DNA of 64,000 bases, taken from positions 1,798,001 through 1,862,000 of the forward strand of contig JAMLJC010000001.1 of the NCBI GenBank assembly GCA_023953845.1. The letters are read 5' to 3'. The position numbers were made by a program, and so were the translations under genes. Below are positions 26,197 through 34,874 of this stretch, piece by piece (the first letter of the stretch is position 1; the number at the start of each line of letters is the position of its first letter). The notes beneath the pieces are model-generated. The model worked only from the letters and a program-made list of their open reading frames with translations. It was not told the DNA's origin and did not search any database. This DNA comes from Rhizobiaceae bacterium. Lineage in GTDB: Bacteria > Pseudomonadota > Alphaproteobacteria > Rhizobiales > Rhizobiaceae.

Positions 26197-27402
26197 TCAA
26201 TGCTGATGGAGCGGCGGCGGGATTTCCCGTGGCGCGATGCGAAGCACCAGCCACCCCAAGAACCCCGACACGACAGAGCCGGCGAGAATACCGATCTTGG
26301 TCTGCTCCTGAAGGGCAGGCTGCGCGTCGAATGCCAGAAGTCCGATGAACAGGCTCATGGTGAAACCGATGCCGCACAGCAGTGCGACGCCGAAGATCTG
26401 GGACGAAGTTGCCCCCATCGGCGTGTCAGCCCATCCCATCCGGATCGCAAGCCATGCGCTGCCGAACACCCCGACAAGCTTGCCGAGCAGCAATCCGAGC
26501 GTCACGCCGAGGGTGACGGGATGGGACAGCGCCTCAGCGGAAAGGCCGGCAAACGAAACACCGGCATTCGCAAAGCCGAACACGGGAAGCACGACAAACG
26601 TTACCCATGGCTGAAGGGCATGCTCCAGCCGCAGCAGGGGCGAATGATGAAGGTCGTCGGTTCTCGCCGGCCGGCGGCGCAGCGGTATCGTCATCGCCAG
26701 AAGAACGCCCGCTAGCGTCGCGTGAACGCCAGATCGCAGGAACAGGACCCATAGGAGCGTGCCGAGCACGAGAAACGGCCACAGGCCCCTCACGCCCATT
26801 TTGTTGAACAGGACCAGATTGCCAAGGATCAGAGTCGCGCCGCCAAGCGCATAGAGATTGATCTCGCCGGTATAGAACAACGCGATAATGACCACCGCTC
26901 CAAGGTCATCGATGATGGCAAGCGCGGTGAGGAAGATGCGGAGCGACATCGGGACCCGGTTGCCAAGCAGGGACAGGACGCCGAGCGCGAATGCGATGTC
27001 GGTCGCGGATGGGATGGCCCATCCTCGCACGGCCTGAGCATTGTCGGCGTTGAAGGCGAAGTAGATCAGCGCCGGAACAACCATGCCGCCAAGAGCCGCA
27101 ACGCCGGGCAAGACACGTCGCCCCCACGTCGCAAGCTGCCCATCGAGCACCTCACGTTTGATCTCCAGCCCGACGAGAAGGAAGAACAGCGCCATCAAGG
27201 CGTCGTTGATCCAGTGCAGGACATTCAGCGGTCCGACATAGACCTGCAAGACGGCGAAATAGGTCGGCGCCCGTGTCGAGTTCGCCAGGGCAAGCGCCAG
27301 AGCGGCAGCGAACATCAGGACGATGCCGCCGGCCGCCTGACTGTCGAGGAAATCCCTGAGAGTGGAGAACGGGCGGCGGTTGATGGAAAGATGCGTCGGC
27401 AT
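26197..27402 (-). CDS. nhaA: NhaA Na+/H+ antiporter
   Basis: A 401-residue antiporter with about 12 membrane helices. The ion-binding pair is present in ALAIIDDLGAVVIIALFYT. The N-terminal SQAAGGIVLMFAAALALALA and central WAIPSATDIAFALGVL segments are typical. The ATG at 27402 has a gagg site and matches family starts; an upstream start at 27468 is less likely. It exports Na+ in exchange for protons at alkaline pH. It fits with the nearby K+ uptake and chloride genes as an ion-balance set. Confidence 0.95.
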   Translation of the reverse strand: MPTHLSINRRPFSTLRDFLDSQAAGGIVLMFAAALALALANSTRAPTYFAVLQVYVGPLNVLHWINDALMALFFLLVGLEIKREVLDGQLATWGRRVLPGVAALGGMVVPALIYFAFNADNAQAVRGWAIPSATDIAFALGVLSLLGNRVPMSLRIFLTALAIIDDLGAVVIIALFYTGEINLYALGGATLILGNLVLFNKMGVRGLWPFLVLGTLLWVLFLRSGVHATLAGVLLAMTIPLRRRPARTDDLHHSPLLRLEHALQPWVTFVVLPVFGFANAGVSFAGLSAEALSHPVTLGVTLGLLLGKLVGVFGSAWLAIRMGWADTPMGATSSQIFGVALLCGIGFTMSLFIGLLAFDAQPALQEQTKIGILAGSVVSGFLGWLVLRIAPREIPPPLHQH

Positions 27403-27606
27403 GCAAACCTCGGGAAAACGGATCGTCTCGTTCTCCGTAGTGGGGATTTCTCCCCGCGCACGCAGCACACGCTCGCCGAAGAAATATCGCCCGGGTCTCG
27501 GGTGTCAATACCGCCGGTCGCCGATTGTCGCAACCGATGTCGATCTTTGAGCAGGCCCGCTATCGTGGTTCAATGCAGCGAAGTGCTCGGACTGGAGGAA
27601 ATTTCC

Positions 27607-27696
27607 ATGGCAAGGCATGGCCTAAAGGACACGGTGAAAGCACCGCACGGACTGCCCGAAAAGATCAGCGCGCTTATCGGATCGCACTGTTTCTGA
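27607..27696 (+). CDS. Paralogue of 45-aa protein lacking its membrane span
   Basis: A 29-residue frame with a strong ggagg site. MARHGLKDTVKAPHGLPEKI aligns with the first 20 residues of the protein at 17040-17177, and the end GSHCF aligns with GSHYV. The 16 residues forming the membrane span are missing by an in-frame deletion. It may be a decayed copy or a soluble variant. Confidence 0.5.
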   Translation: MARHGLKDTVKAPHGLPEKISALIGSHCF

Positions 27697-27827
27697 CGTC
27701 GCCGCTCATCGCAGAACTGGGACAGCGTAGCGATCCAGGCAAGCTCGATCACTTGGCTTTGGCGATCTATGGGGCCAGATCGCATCGCAGCGAGATACGA
27801 TCCTTTCGCGGACCACCGGGGGACGAA

Positions 27828-28088
27828 TCAGTCAGAGCTTGTCCACTTGGCCACCACCTCGGCTGACGGTGACCCCACCGTGTCCTGCTTTGCTCCAGTC
27901 GATAGGCCCTTCGGCCGATGATGTACGCATATTACCGTGAGATAGTGTGTCGTTCCGTCATGCTGGGCTGCAATTCGATCTCCCGGCGATGGAAGCGAGA
28001 CGAATTCGTAATCGCCCCAATCCTGCGATTGGTCTCGAATCGATCCTCGTTCAACCATCAACCTTGCCGCAGACGCCATCTCCGCCAT
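27828..28088 (-). CDS. Hypothetical protein, 86 aa
   Basis: Small soluble protein with a plausible folded core (YEFVSLPSPGDRIAA, then THYLTVICVHHRP) and an end SAEVVAKWT. The composition is that of a real beta-rich protein rather than a shadow frame, and no gene overlaps it. The start could also be the internal Met at residue 11. Function is unknown. Confidence 0.45.
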   Translation of the reverse strand: MAEMASAARLMVERGSIRDQSQDWGDYEFVSLPSPGDRIAAQHDGTTHYLTVICVHHRPKGLSTGAKQDTVGSPSAEVVAKWTSSD

Positions 28089-28318
28089 TCTCCAGGAAGC
28101 GCTCGTTGGCGCTCATGCAACTTCATCGCTGACACACGATAGCGCAGCCGGATTTGTTCGCCAACACTGCAAGACGCGCCGCGCTCTCAGCCAGATCTGC
28201 ATACAATCAAATCAGAACACCGTTCTATGCGTCCCTGCCGGAAGGTCTCCAAAAGGTCGGTCAAGCTTGGCTTCAAGTCTCTCAGAAGCTACGGGTTCGG
28301 GAAAACTTGGAGACCGAA

Positions 28319-29701
28319 ATGCGAATCGTCATTTGCGGCGCCGGCCAGGTCGGGACGACAATCGCCCGGCATCTGGCGACAGAGGGCATGAACGTCACGG
28401 TCATCGACACGGATCGAGATCTGATCCGGCGCGTCGACGAAAGCTACGACGTTCGAGGCGTGGTTGGACATGCCTCACATCCGAGAACGCTCCGGAAAGC
28501 CGGCGCTCAGGATGCCGACATGCTGATTGCGGTGACCCGCTCGGACGAGGTCAACATGGTCGCGTGCCAGATGGCCTATTCGCTGTTCGGGGTCAAACGA
28601 CGGATCGCAAGGCTGAGGCATGCCGGTTATATCGAACAGGACAAGTCTGGACTCTATGCCGCCGAGCATCTTCCAATCGATGTCATCATCTCGCCCGAAA
28701 TCGAGATCGCCGAGGGCATTGCCCGACGGCTTCGAACGCCCGGCGCTTTCGATATGGTCCCCATGGCCGATGGGCGCGTAGAATTGTTAGGCATTCATAC
28801 CGAGCAACCGCGGTGTCAGGTCGTTGGCGAGCGGCTCGTCGATATTTCGGAAAGCGATCAGTTCGATGGGATGTCAATTGTCGCCGTGATCCGAAAGGGA
28901 CGCAGCTTTGTGCCCGACGAGCATGATCGCATAGAAGTCGGCGACGACGTTTACGTGATCGCCAGGTCCGACAAGGTTGCAGATGTAATGGCTGCTTTCG
29001 GCCACAGAGAAAGGGTCGCGAGGAAACTTGTGATTGTCGGAGCCGGCAATATCGGCCTGCATCTGGCGCAAAAGATCCGCAAAACAGCCCCGCAGGTCGA
29101 CATCAAGATCATTGAGCAGAACCGCGAACGCGCTGAATATGTGTCGAGCGAGCTCGGATCGGCTGCAGTCGTTCTGCACGGCGACGCGCTGGACGGAGCA
29201 CTTCTCGAGGACGCGCAAGCCGGGCTGTCGGAAACTATCGTGGCGGTGACAAATGACGATGAAACCAACATCTTCTCCTCGGTTCTCGCCAAGGAGGCCG
29301 GATGCAAACGCGCCATCACCCTCGTCAACAAGCGAAACTACGAGAGGCTGATCCCGACACTCGGCATCGACTCGGTGGTGAGCCCCAGCGCGGTGACCAT
29401 CTCCACCGTGCTGCGCCATGTCCGGCATGGCTCGATCGCTGCCCTCTACACCTTGCGCGAGGATTTCGGCGAAGTCATCGAAGCCGAAATCACGGAAGGT
29501 TCTAGGCTCCTGCTTCGACCCATCGATCAACTGGGCCTTCCGCGAGGAATGAAGATCGGCGCTGTCGTAAGAGACGGCGATGTCATGATTCCGCGTCGGG
29601 ACACTCAGTTGAAGATTGGTGACCACGTGGTGGCTCTTGTCACCTACAGCTATCTCCAACTCGCGGAAGCGCTGCTCGGCGCCACGAGGAGGCCCGCCTG
29701 A
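28319..29701 (+). CDS. trkA: Trk potassium uptake regulatory subunit
   Basis: A 460-residue protein with two NAD-binding RCK domains. The first Rossmann motif opens the protein (MRIVICGAGQVGTTIARHLA) and the second is near residue 235 (LVIVGAGNIGLHLA). Each is followed by an RCK_C domain. The ATG at 28319 has a ggag site; the frame runs further upstream but without homology. It gates TrkH on the cytoplasmic side. Its stop overlaps the trkH start by one base. Confidence 0.93.
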   Translation: MRIVICGAGQVGTTIARHLATEGMNVTVIDTDRDLIRRVDESYDVRGVVGHASHPRTLRKAGAQDADMLIAVTRSDEVNMVACQMAYSLFGVKRRIARLRHAGYIEQDKSGLYAAEHLPIDVIISPEIEIAEGIARRLRTPGAFDMVPMADGRVELLGIHTEQPRCQVVGERLVDISESDQFDGMSIVAVIRKGRSFVPDEHDRIEVGDDVYVIARSDKVADVMAAFGHRERVARKLVIVGAGNIGLHLAQKIRKTAPQVDIKIIEQNRERAEYVSSELGSAAVVLHGDALDGALLEDAQAGLSETIVAVTNDDETNIFSSVLAKEAGCKRAITLVNKRNYERLIPTLGIDSVVSPSAVTISTVLRHVRHGSIAALYTLREDFGEVIEAEITEGSRLLLRPIDQLGLPRGMKIGAVVRDGDVMIPRRDTQLKIGDHVVALVTYSYLQLAEALLGATRRPA

Positions 29702-31203
29702 TGGCTCGGGCTCGCCAAACCGGCGTATCGCGCGTCTCCATGTCTGTTCCGGGAACGAAGCCGATCCTGTTTCTCGTCGGGTTGGTGCTTCTGGCGACGG
29801 CTGCGATGATGACGTTTCCGCTGTTTGTCGACATTTATTATCGCAATTCGGACTGGCGCGCTTTCGCTCTCGCTTCGACGCTGTCCGCAGGCATCGGCGG
29901 CGTTCTCACTTACTCAAGCCGCAAATCGCTGAAGGCAGGGCTGACGCTTCGACAGGCGTTCATGCTGACGCCCATGAGCTGGTTCGGCGTTGCCGCCGTG
30001 AGCGCGATGCCGTTCTTCTTCTCCGACTACGGCATCGTCAGCCGCAGTCTGCCCGATTCCGTCTTCGAAGCGGTCTCAGGCATAACCACCACCGGCGCTA
30101 CGGTGATTGCCGGCCTGGACGATGCGCCGCCCGGCCTGCTGCTTTGGCGGGCCATCTTGCAATGGATGGGCGGCATCGGGATCATCGCGACAGCGATTGC
30201 TATTCTGCCCGCCCTGGGCATTGGCGGCATGCAGCTCTTCCGCACGGAGTCCTCTGACCGTTCTGAAAAGGCGATGCCGCGTGTGCGTCAGATCGCCATG
30301 ACCATCGGCGCCGTCTATATGGGCCTGACACTGCTGGCGACGCTCACCTATTGGCTGGCCGGGATGCGACCCTTCGATGCGGTCGCGCATGCACTGACTT
30401 CGGTCGCCACCGGCGGATATTCGACCTCCGACGGCTCATTCGGAACCTGGGAAGCAAATGGCATACAATGGTTCGCAACGCTTTTCATGCTCTCAGGCAG
30501 CGTTCCATTCGTGCTCTATGTCCGCTTTGTAGCGGGTGACCGCAAGGCGCTCTGGGATCGCCAGGTCAGGACGCTGCTGAGCTTTCTCGGGCTGGTGATC
30601 CTGCTTCTCGGGCTTTGGCTCGCCCTTTCAGGGAAATACGATGTCGAGCCGGCTTTCCGACACGCCGCATTCAACGTGGTTTCAGTGGTGACCACCACCG
30701 GCTATGCCTCGACGGATTATTCGATGTGGGGCAATGTGGCGATCGGTGTCTTCTTCGGCCTTACATTCGTCGGAGGGTGTACCGGCTCGACAGCGGGTGG
30801 GATCAAGATTTTCCGCTTCGAGGCCATGGGAGTGATGCTGAGGGCCTATTTTCTGCGCCTGCTTTATCCACGAGGGGTCTTTCCTCTTTATTACGGAGAT
30901 CGTCAGCTCGACGACGAGATCGTCGGTTCAGTCGTGGCGTTTTTTTCCGTGTTTTTTGTCTGCTACGCAGCGCTCACGATTGCGCTCATGGCCTTCGAGC
31001 TTGATTTCCTAACCAGTGCTTCGGGTGCTGCGACCGCACTGGCGAATGTCGGGCCGGGACTCGGAGACATTATCGGACCCGCAGGAAACTTCTCGTCGCT
31101 TCCAGATGGAGCCAAGTGGCTATTATCTTTCGGTATGCTGCTGGGGCGCCTGGAGCTTTTCACGGTGCTCTTGTTGTTCGTTCCACGGTTTTGGCGGGGC
31201 TGA
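29701..31203 (+). CDS. trkH: Trk potassium transporter membrane subunit
   Basis: A 500-residue K+ transporter with repeated pore loops. Selectivity-type segments are visible as SGITTTGATV, TSVATGGYST, TTTGYASTD and ANVGPGLGD. The CTGSTAGGIKIFR block is characteristic of TrkH. It forms the K+ pathway and works with TrkA. K+ accumulation is the first response to osmotic upshift, matching the betaine transporter and channel genes at 12-15 kb. Confidence 0.93.
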   Translation: MARARQTGVSRVSMSVPGTKPILFLVGLVLLATAAMMTFPLFVDIYYRNSDWRAFALASTLSAGIGGVLTYSSRKSLKAGLTLRQAFMLTPMSWFGVAAVSAMPFFFSDYGIVSRSLPDSVFEAVSGITTTGATVIAGLDDAPPGLLLWRAILQWMGGIGIIATAIAILPALGIGGMQLFRTESSDRSEKAMPRVRQIAMTIGAVYMGLTLLATLTYWLAGMRPFDAVAHALTSVATGGYSTSDGSFGTWEANGIQWFATLFMLSGSVPFVLYVRFVAGDRKALWDRQVRTLLSFLGLVILLLGLWLALSGKYDVEPAFRHAAFNVVSVVTTTGYASTDYSMWGNVAIGVFFGLTFVGGCTGSTAGGIKIFRFEAMGVMLRAYFLRLLYPRGVFPLYYGDRQLDDEIVGSVVAFFSVFFVCYAALTIALMAFELDFLTSASGAATALANVGPGLGDIIGPAGNFSSLPDGAKWLLSFGMLLGRLELFTVLLLFVPRFWRG

Positions 31204-31525
31204 GATCAGAAAAATCGGAGCTCTCTGGCGAGAATTCTGGCTGACGATTCCTCGATCTGTGCCGCTGTCGCTTCTCGTGCCAAGCGCTTAGTGAGTGTAG
31301 TGGATAGTCAAGGGCCAAGCGAGAAGTATTGAAATGAATACAGACAGGGTTGTTCCGAGAATTCTTCCGAATCGCGCTGGCGCTTCGTTGGAGTTTTGGT
31401 CAAAATAAACCTTCCTCCTCAAGACGATCTAATTTGGCAACATGGAGATCAGGGTTAGTTCATTTCGTTAAGTACGCAGCGCCATTCCGCTCATTGTTAC
31501 TGCATTCCTCTCGGACGGCGGGCAA
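31204..31525. other. Intergenic, nothing identified
   Basis: About 320 bp after trkH, relatively AT-rich. No convincing gene, repeat or hairpin was seen. Confidence 0.4.
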
Positions 31526-31765
31526 TCAGCGCGGCGTCTCTCGCGCGCGGTAAACGGCGTTCATCAACGCAGCCATAAACGCCAGAAAGAGACTGCCGCT
31601 TAGTAGCTCGATAACGACAAGCAGGGGCCATTCATCCCTAAGAAGAATAGAACCCGCCCTCCAGTCGAGTATCACTAGGAGACTCGTAGCCAAAAATACC
31701 GATCCAGTTATTTGGGCGAGGAAGGGAAGTGCGTTGCTCCGATTCTCTTCTGGCGACATCGTCAT
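31526..31765 (-). CDS. 79-aa two-span membrane protein
   Basis: Starts at ATG 31765 after a caagga site. Two hydrophobic spans are predicted: ITGSVFLATSLLVIL and PLLVVIELLSGSLFLAFMAA, with a basic end RARETPR. The frame extends upstream to 31981 but that part overlaps the next gene and is polar without features. It is divergent from the DUF1538 operon. Function is unknown. Confidence 0.45.
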   Translation of the reverse strand: MTMSPEENRSNALPFLAQITGSVFLATSLLVILDWRAGSILLRDEWPLLVVIELLSGSLFLAFMAALMNAVYRARETPR

Positions 31766-31885
31766 TAATCCTTGCGCTATCATCACTGGGCCTAGCGATT
31801 TGCACCCCAATCCGGCAATCATGGCTGGCTGCGACGATTTTACGTTACTATAGAATTCGATCGAACCACGTAAGCTGCCAAGATC

Positions 31886-32581
31886 ATGCATTCGATATTC
31901 ATCAGGAACGTTACTGAGGTTGCCAAGGCCGTGGCGCCATTGCTCGTGGTCGTATGCCTGTTGCAGGTCATGCTGGTCCAATCTCCAACCGAGCTATTCG
32001 TGCAATTCCTCATCGGAGCCGCTCTGGTCTTCGCTGGCATGCTGCTGCTTTTCGCCGGCATCGACATTGGCATCCTGCCTATGGGCAGGTTCGTTGGTTC
32101 AGAACTTCCGAAAAGAGGGTCCCTCTCGCTCATAATCGCGGTAGCATTTGCGCTCGGCTTCGTCACGACGGTTGCTGAGCCCGACGTGCTGGTGCTGGCC
32201 GAGCAGGTAGATGAGGCATCCGTTGGACGGATACCCGACCAAGCGGTCCTCTATGTGATTGCAGCGGGAGTTGCCGTGTTTACGGCGGGGGCTATGGTCC
32301 GGGTGATCCTTGGCTGGTCAATCAAGCGGCTGATCGTGGGTGCATATTTGCTGGCGCTTGGGCTCGCGCTCTTCGTGCCGGAAGATTTCCGGCCACTCGC
32401 CTTCGACTCCGGAGCAGCGACGACCGGAGTGTTGACCACCCCCGTGGTGATATCACTCGCCGCTGGCTTGAGTTCGGTTCTGGCCGGCCGAAATGCCGTG
32501 TCGGACGGGTTTGGAGTTCTGGGTCTGGCCTCTATCGGCTCGGTCATTGCGGTGCTCGTGATGGGGTTCTTATGGTCGTGA
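31886..32581 (+). CDS. DUF1538 membrane protein, first half
   Basis: A 231-residue membrane protein with about six spans. The typical block LGFVTTVAEPDVLVLAEQV is at about residues 90-108, and GFGVLGLASIGSVIAVL closes the domain. In many bacteria DUF1538 occurs as two tandem domains in one protein. Here each is a separate gene and this is the first. It overlaps the second by 10 bp. Transport is likely from topology, but the substrate is unknown. Confidence 0.85.
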   Translation: MHSIFIRNVTEVAKAVAPLLVVVCLLQVMLVQSPTELFVQFLIGAALVFAGMLLLFAGIDIGILPMGRFVGSELPKRGSLSLIIAVAFALGFVTTVAEPDVLVLAEQVDEASVGRIPDQAVLYVIAAGVAVFTAGAMVRVILGWSIKRLIVGAYLLALGLALFVPEDFRPLAFDSGAATTGVLTTPVVISLAAGLSSVLAGRNAVSDGFGVLGLASIGSVIAVLVMGFLWS

Positions 32582-33306
32582 GCGAAGCCTTTCTGGATAA
32601 TCTCGCCGACACGGCCACCAGCGTTGCACAAGCGATTCTGCCGCTTGTCGCGCTGTTCGTGATCTTTCAACTTTTCCTGCTCCGATTGCCGCGCGGCAGC
32701 GTGAAAGAAATTCTCGTTGGGGCCGCGTTGGCCACAGCAGGACTTTTCCTGTTCCTCCTGGGAATCGGCATCGGCTTCTTACCCTTTGGTCGCGCAATCG
32801 GGATAGCGATCGGTTCCATAGGTGAACCTTGGTTGATCGTGCCAATCGGCCTGTTCCTCGGATTCGTCACAGCTTGGGGCGAGCCCTCTGTCCGCATCCT
32901 CGCAAATCAGGTTGAAGAGGCTTCCAACGGCTCCGTTCCCGGCGCGTTGGTGCTTTATGCAGTTTGCATCGGTGTCGCCGTTTGGGCTGCGCTCGGCTTG
33001 GTGCGCGCCAGCTATGGGATTCCGCTACTATACCTTCTGCTGCCCGGCTATTTGCTGGCGATCATCCTGATCTGGTTCTGTGATAGGGATTTCGTTTCCA
33101 TCGCCATCGATGCAGGAGGGGTTGCGACAGGACCTCTGGCTAACACGTTTCTGTTAGCTTTGGCGCTGGGTATATCTTCGGCCATAGCAGACCGGAATCC
33201 GGTCACTGATGGACTCGGTTTCATTTCTTTCATCTCCCTCGCGCCGATTATCTCGGTCACAGCGCTGGGGCTGCTGGTTCGCCGTAAGGCGCGTGTAAAG
33301 GAGTGA
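32572..33306 (+). CDS. DUF1538 membrane protein, second half
   Basis: A 244-residue paralogue of the preceding protein with the matching block LGFVTAWGEPSVRILANQV and the closing GLGFISFISLAPIISV. The pair probably assembles as an inverted or pseudo-dimeric transporter. It is followed 3 bp later by a P-II-like gene, so the three form an operon. Confidence 0.85.
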   Translation: MVVSEAFLDNLADTATSVAQAILPLVALFVIFQLFLLRLPRGSVKEILVGAALATAGLFLFLLGIGIGFLPFGRAIGIAIGSIGEPWLIVPIGLFLGFVTAWGEPSVRILANQVEEASNGSVPGALVLYAVCIGVAVWAALGLVRASYGIPLLYLLLPGYLLAIILIWFCDRDFVSIAIDAGGVATGPLANTFLLALALGISSAIADRNPVTDGLGFISFISLAPIISVTALGLLVRRKARVKE

Positions 33307-33309
33307 CAC

Positions 33310-33639
33310 ATGATCGTGGACCCATGTCTTATCGTCAGTATTGTCCGCAAGGGATGGGGCGACGCTGTCTTGCAGGCGTCCATGAAAGCAGGTGCGCATG
33401 GCGGAACCATCCTTCTAGGACGCGGCGTCGGCCGCAACGAGCAAATGCGGGTCTTCGGCATCCAGATAGAACCGGAAAAGGAGATCGTGCTTACCGTGGT
33501 GCCTGCCGGAATGAAGAACACAATGCTACGGGAGATTGAGCGGGCCGCCGAATTGAACGCGCCAGGACACGGCCTCGCATTTGTGCTCCCGCTGGAGAAA
33601 GTGATCGGCGTTGTCCATCTCGTAGAGCCACACGATTAA
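33310..33639 (+). CDS. P-II-like regulatory protein
   Basis: A 109-residue protein with the ferredoxin-like P-II fold pattern: a first strand (CLIVSIVRKGWGDAVLQAS), a short T-loop region (GGTILLGRG) and a last strand (GHGLAFVLPLEKVIGVV). It lacks the uridylylated Tyr T-loop of GlnB. P-II-like proteins encoded beside transporters usually bind them and sense nucleotides or the substrate. It probably controls the DUF1538 pair. Confidence 0.82.
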   Translation: MIVDPCLIVSIVRKGWGDAVLQASMKAGAHGGTILLGRGVGRNEQMRVFGIQIEPEKEIVLTVVPAGMKNTMLREIERAAELNAPGHGLAFVLPLEKVIGVVHLVEPHD

Positions 33640-33648
33640 TGAACCGAA

Positions 33649-33677
33649 GTCGCCGACTCGGATAGCCGCTCGGCGAC
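33649..33677 (+). terminator. Possible hairpin after DUF1538-PII operon
   Basis: An 8-bp inverted repeat GTCGCCGA / TCGGCGAC with a 13-nt loop, 10 bp after the P-II stop. No T-run follows, so it is a weak candidate terminator. Confidence 0.4.
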
Positions 33678-33844
33678 AGATCGCCAGGACTTGAACATGC
33701 CGTCCGGATGCAAAATCCAGTTGCCTCTTCGGCGCAACCTTGTGAGGAGTGCCAACGTTCCCGCATTCCAAATTCGAGCGTCTTTACATTCCGGTCGGCA
33801 AATCCGTTCCGGCGCTCGTACCGCAAGTCGCTGAAGGGTATGTG

Positions 33845-34423
33845 CTAGGCGCTTGGCCCTCGAATGCGCTGCCTGCGCCGTGTGCGTTCAGCGTCCGGGG
33901 TTTCGGCCTTGCGGTCGTTGCCGCGCTCGGCCTCTGAAATCTGGCGGTTGAGCCAGGTCATTTCGCGCATATGCTGACGGCGTTCCTGCCTGATTTCGTG
34001 TTGCAGGCTCCGGCGTTCCCGTAGCTGGCGGTCGATGAGCGCCTGTTTTTCCTCGGCGTCGCGCGCAGCGCAAGCGGCCGTCTCCGCTTCGTTCTGTCCG
34101 CGCAGCTTCCCGTGCTGCCCCGTGACACGATCCCACAGACCGAGGAATCCCTTGCGGAATCGTTCTGCACGTCGCCGCATCTCGCTGACATCGCGTTGCT
34201 CATGCAGGGTTTGCAGGTGCCGGCGCGCGGCGCGATGCTCTTCCACCATCGCGAGCCGCCTCGCTTCGAGCGCCTGTGCGGCGTGCGCAAAATCTTCGGC
34301 TGCTGACGCGAGGAAGCCGGTCAGCTTGTCGCGCACGCGGCCGGCGATATCGTCGTGTGCCTCCCGCACGGAAGGCAGCATCTCCAGATCGCCCAGCCGC
34401 TTCACTACCACCTTTGTTCTCAC
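33845..34423 (-). pseudogene. C-terminal fragment of conjugative relaxase
   Basis: 192 codons resembling only the coiled-coil C-terminal region of rhizobial MobA/TraA-type relaxases: SVREAHDDIAGRVRDKLTGF, then LEARRLAMVEEHRAARR, then RFRKGFLGLWDRVTGQHGKL. The catalytic Tyr and HxHxH metal site are absent. The frame is open a little further upstream to about 34437, where it meets a truncated oxidoreductase. It is a remnant of the conjugative element that supplied traG and ardC. Confidence 0.75.
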
Positions 34424-34437
34424 GCCGACCCAACGGG

Positions 34438-34719
34438 CTAGTGCTTCTGCATGCGCGCGCCGAAGTCGCGTATGAAGTCGACGCTGAATTGGCTGATCAG
34501 GACGTTCAGCGGCTGGGAATATTGCTGGCGGATGCAGCTTGCGGCGAGCGAGCTCGATGCGAAACGGTAGCTGCTGTCGCGCTCCACGACGAGCACGCTG
34601 CCTGAGAACGATTCGGTATCGGTCAGCCAGTAGGCGGTGGAAGAACCCATCACGGCGCCGCCAACTATTACTACATCATACGACTGCCGCTTCGGAGCCG
34701 ATTGGCCTGTCGCCCGCAT
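34438..34719 (-). pseudogene. 5' fragment of FAD-dependent oxidoreductase
   Basis: 93 codons from ATG 34719. The FAD-binding motif VVIVGGAVMGSSTAYWL and SLAASCIRQQYS are typical of DAO-family (sarcosine/dimethylglycine oxidase-like) enzymes of about 400 residues. The frame ends at a stop right where the relaxase fragment begins, so three quarters of the gene is missing. It was probably divergently controlled by the FadR-type regulator next to it. Confidence 0.8.
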
Positions 34720-34779
34720 TATGCAAATTCTCCCCTGCGTCGTGGATACGCTTGCCAAACGGCCCGGCCATGCGTTATG

Positions 34780-34799
34780 AGTTGTGACATCATACAACT
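34780..34799. promoter_or_regulatory. Candidate FadR/GntR operator
   Basis: Perfect inverted repeat AGTTGT-n8-ACAACT in the divergent gap between the truncated oxidoreductase and the FadR-type gene. A TTGT...ACAA core fits GntR/FadR-family sites. A second half-site (GTTGTCAC) follows at 34804. Confidence 0.55.
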
Positions 34800-34874
34800 A
34801 CTGTTGTCACACTTTCCCGACGTTGCCAAGTGGCTTGCCGCCATGCAAATAGAAGCCATGTTGGAGATATGGGC

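Noticed and set aside
27525..27866. 113-codon plus-strand frame covering the small paralogue at 27607
   Set aside because: It overlaps the 29-codon gene in another frame, and only the latter matches a paralogue and has the ribosome-binding site.
28000..28060. tRNA-like T-loop sequence near ggtctcgaatcgatcc
   Set aside because: No acceptor, D or anticodon stems could be paired around it.
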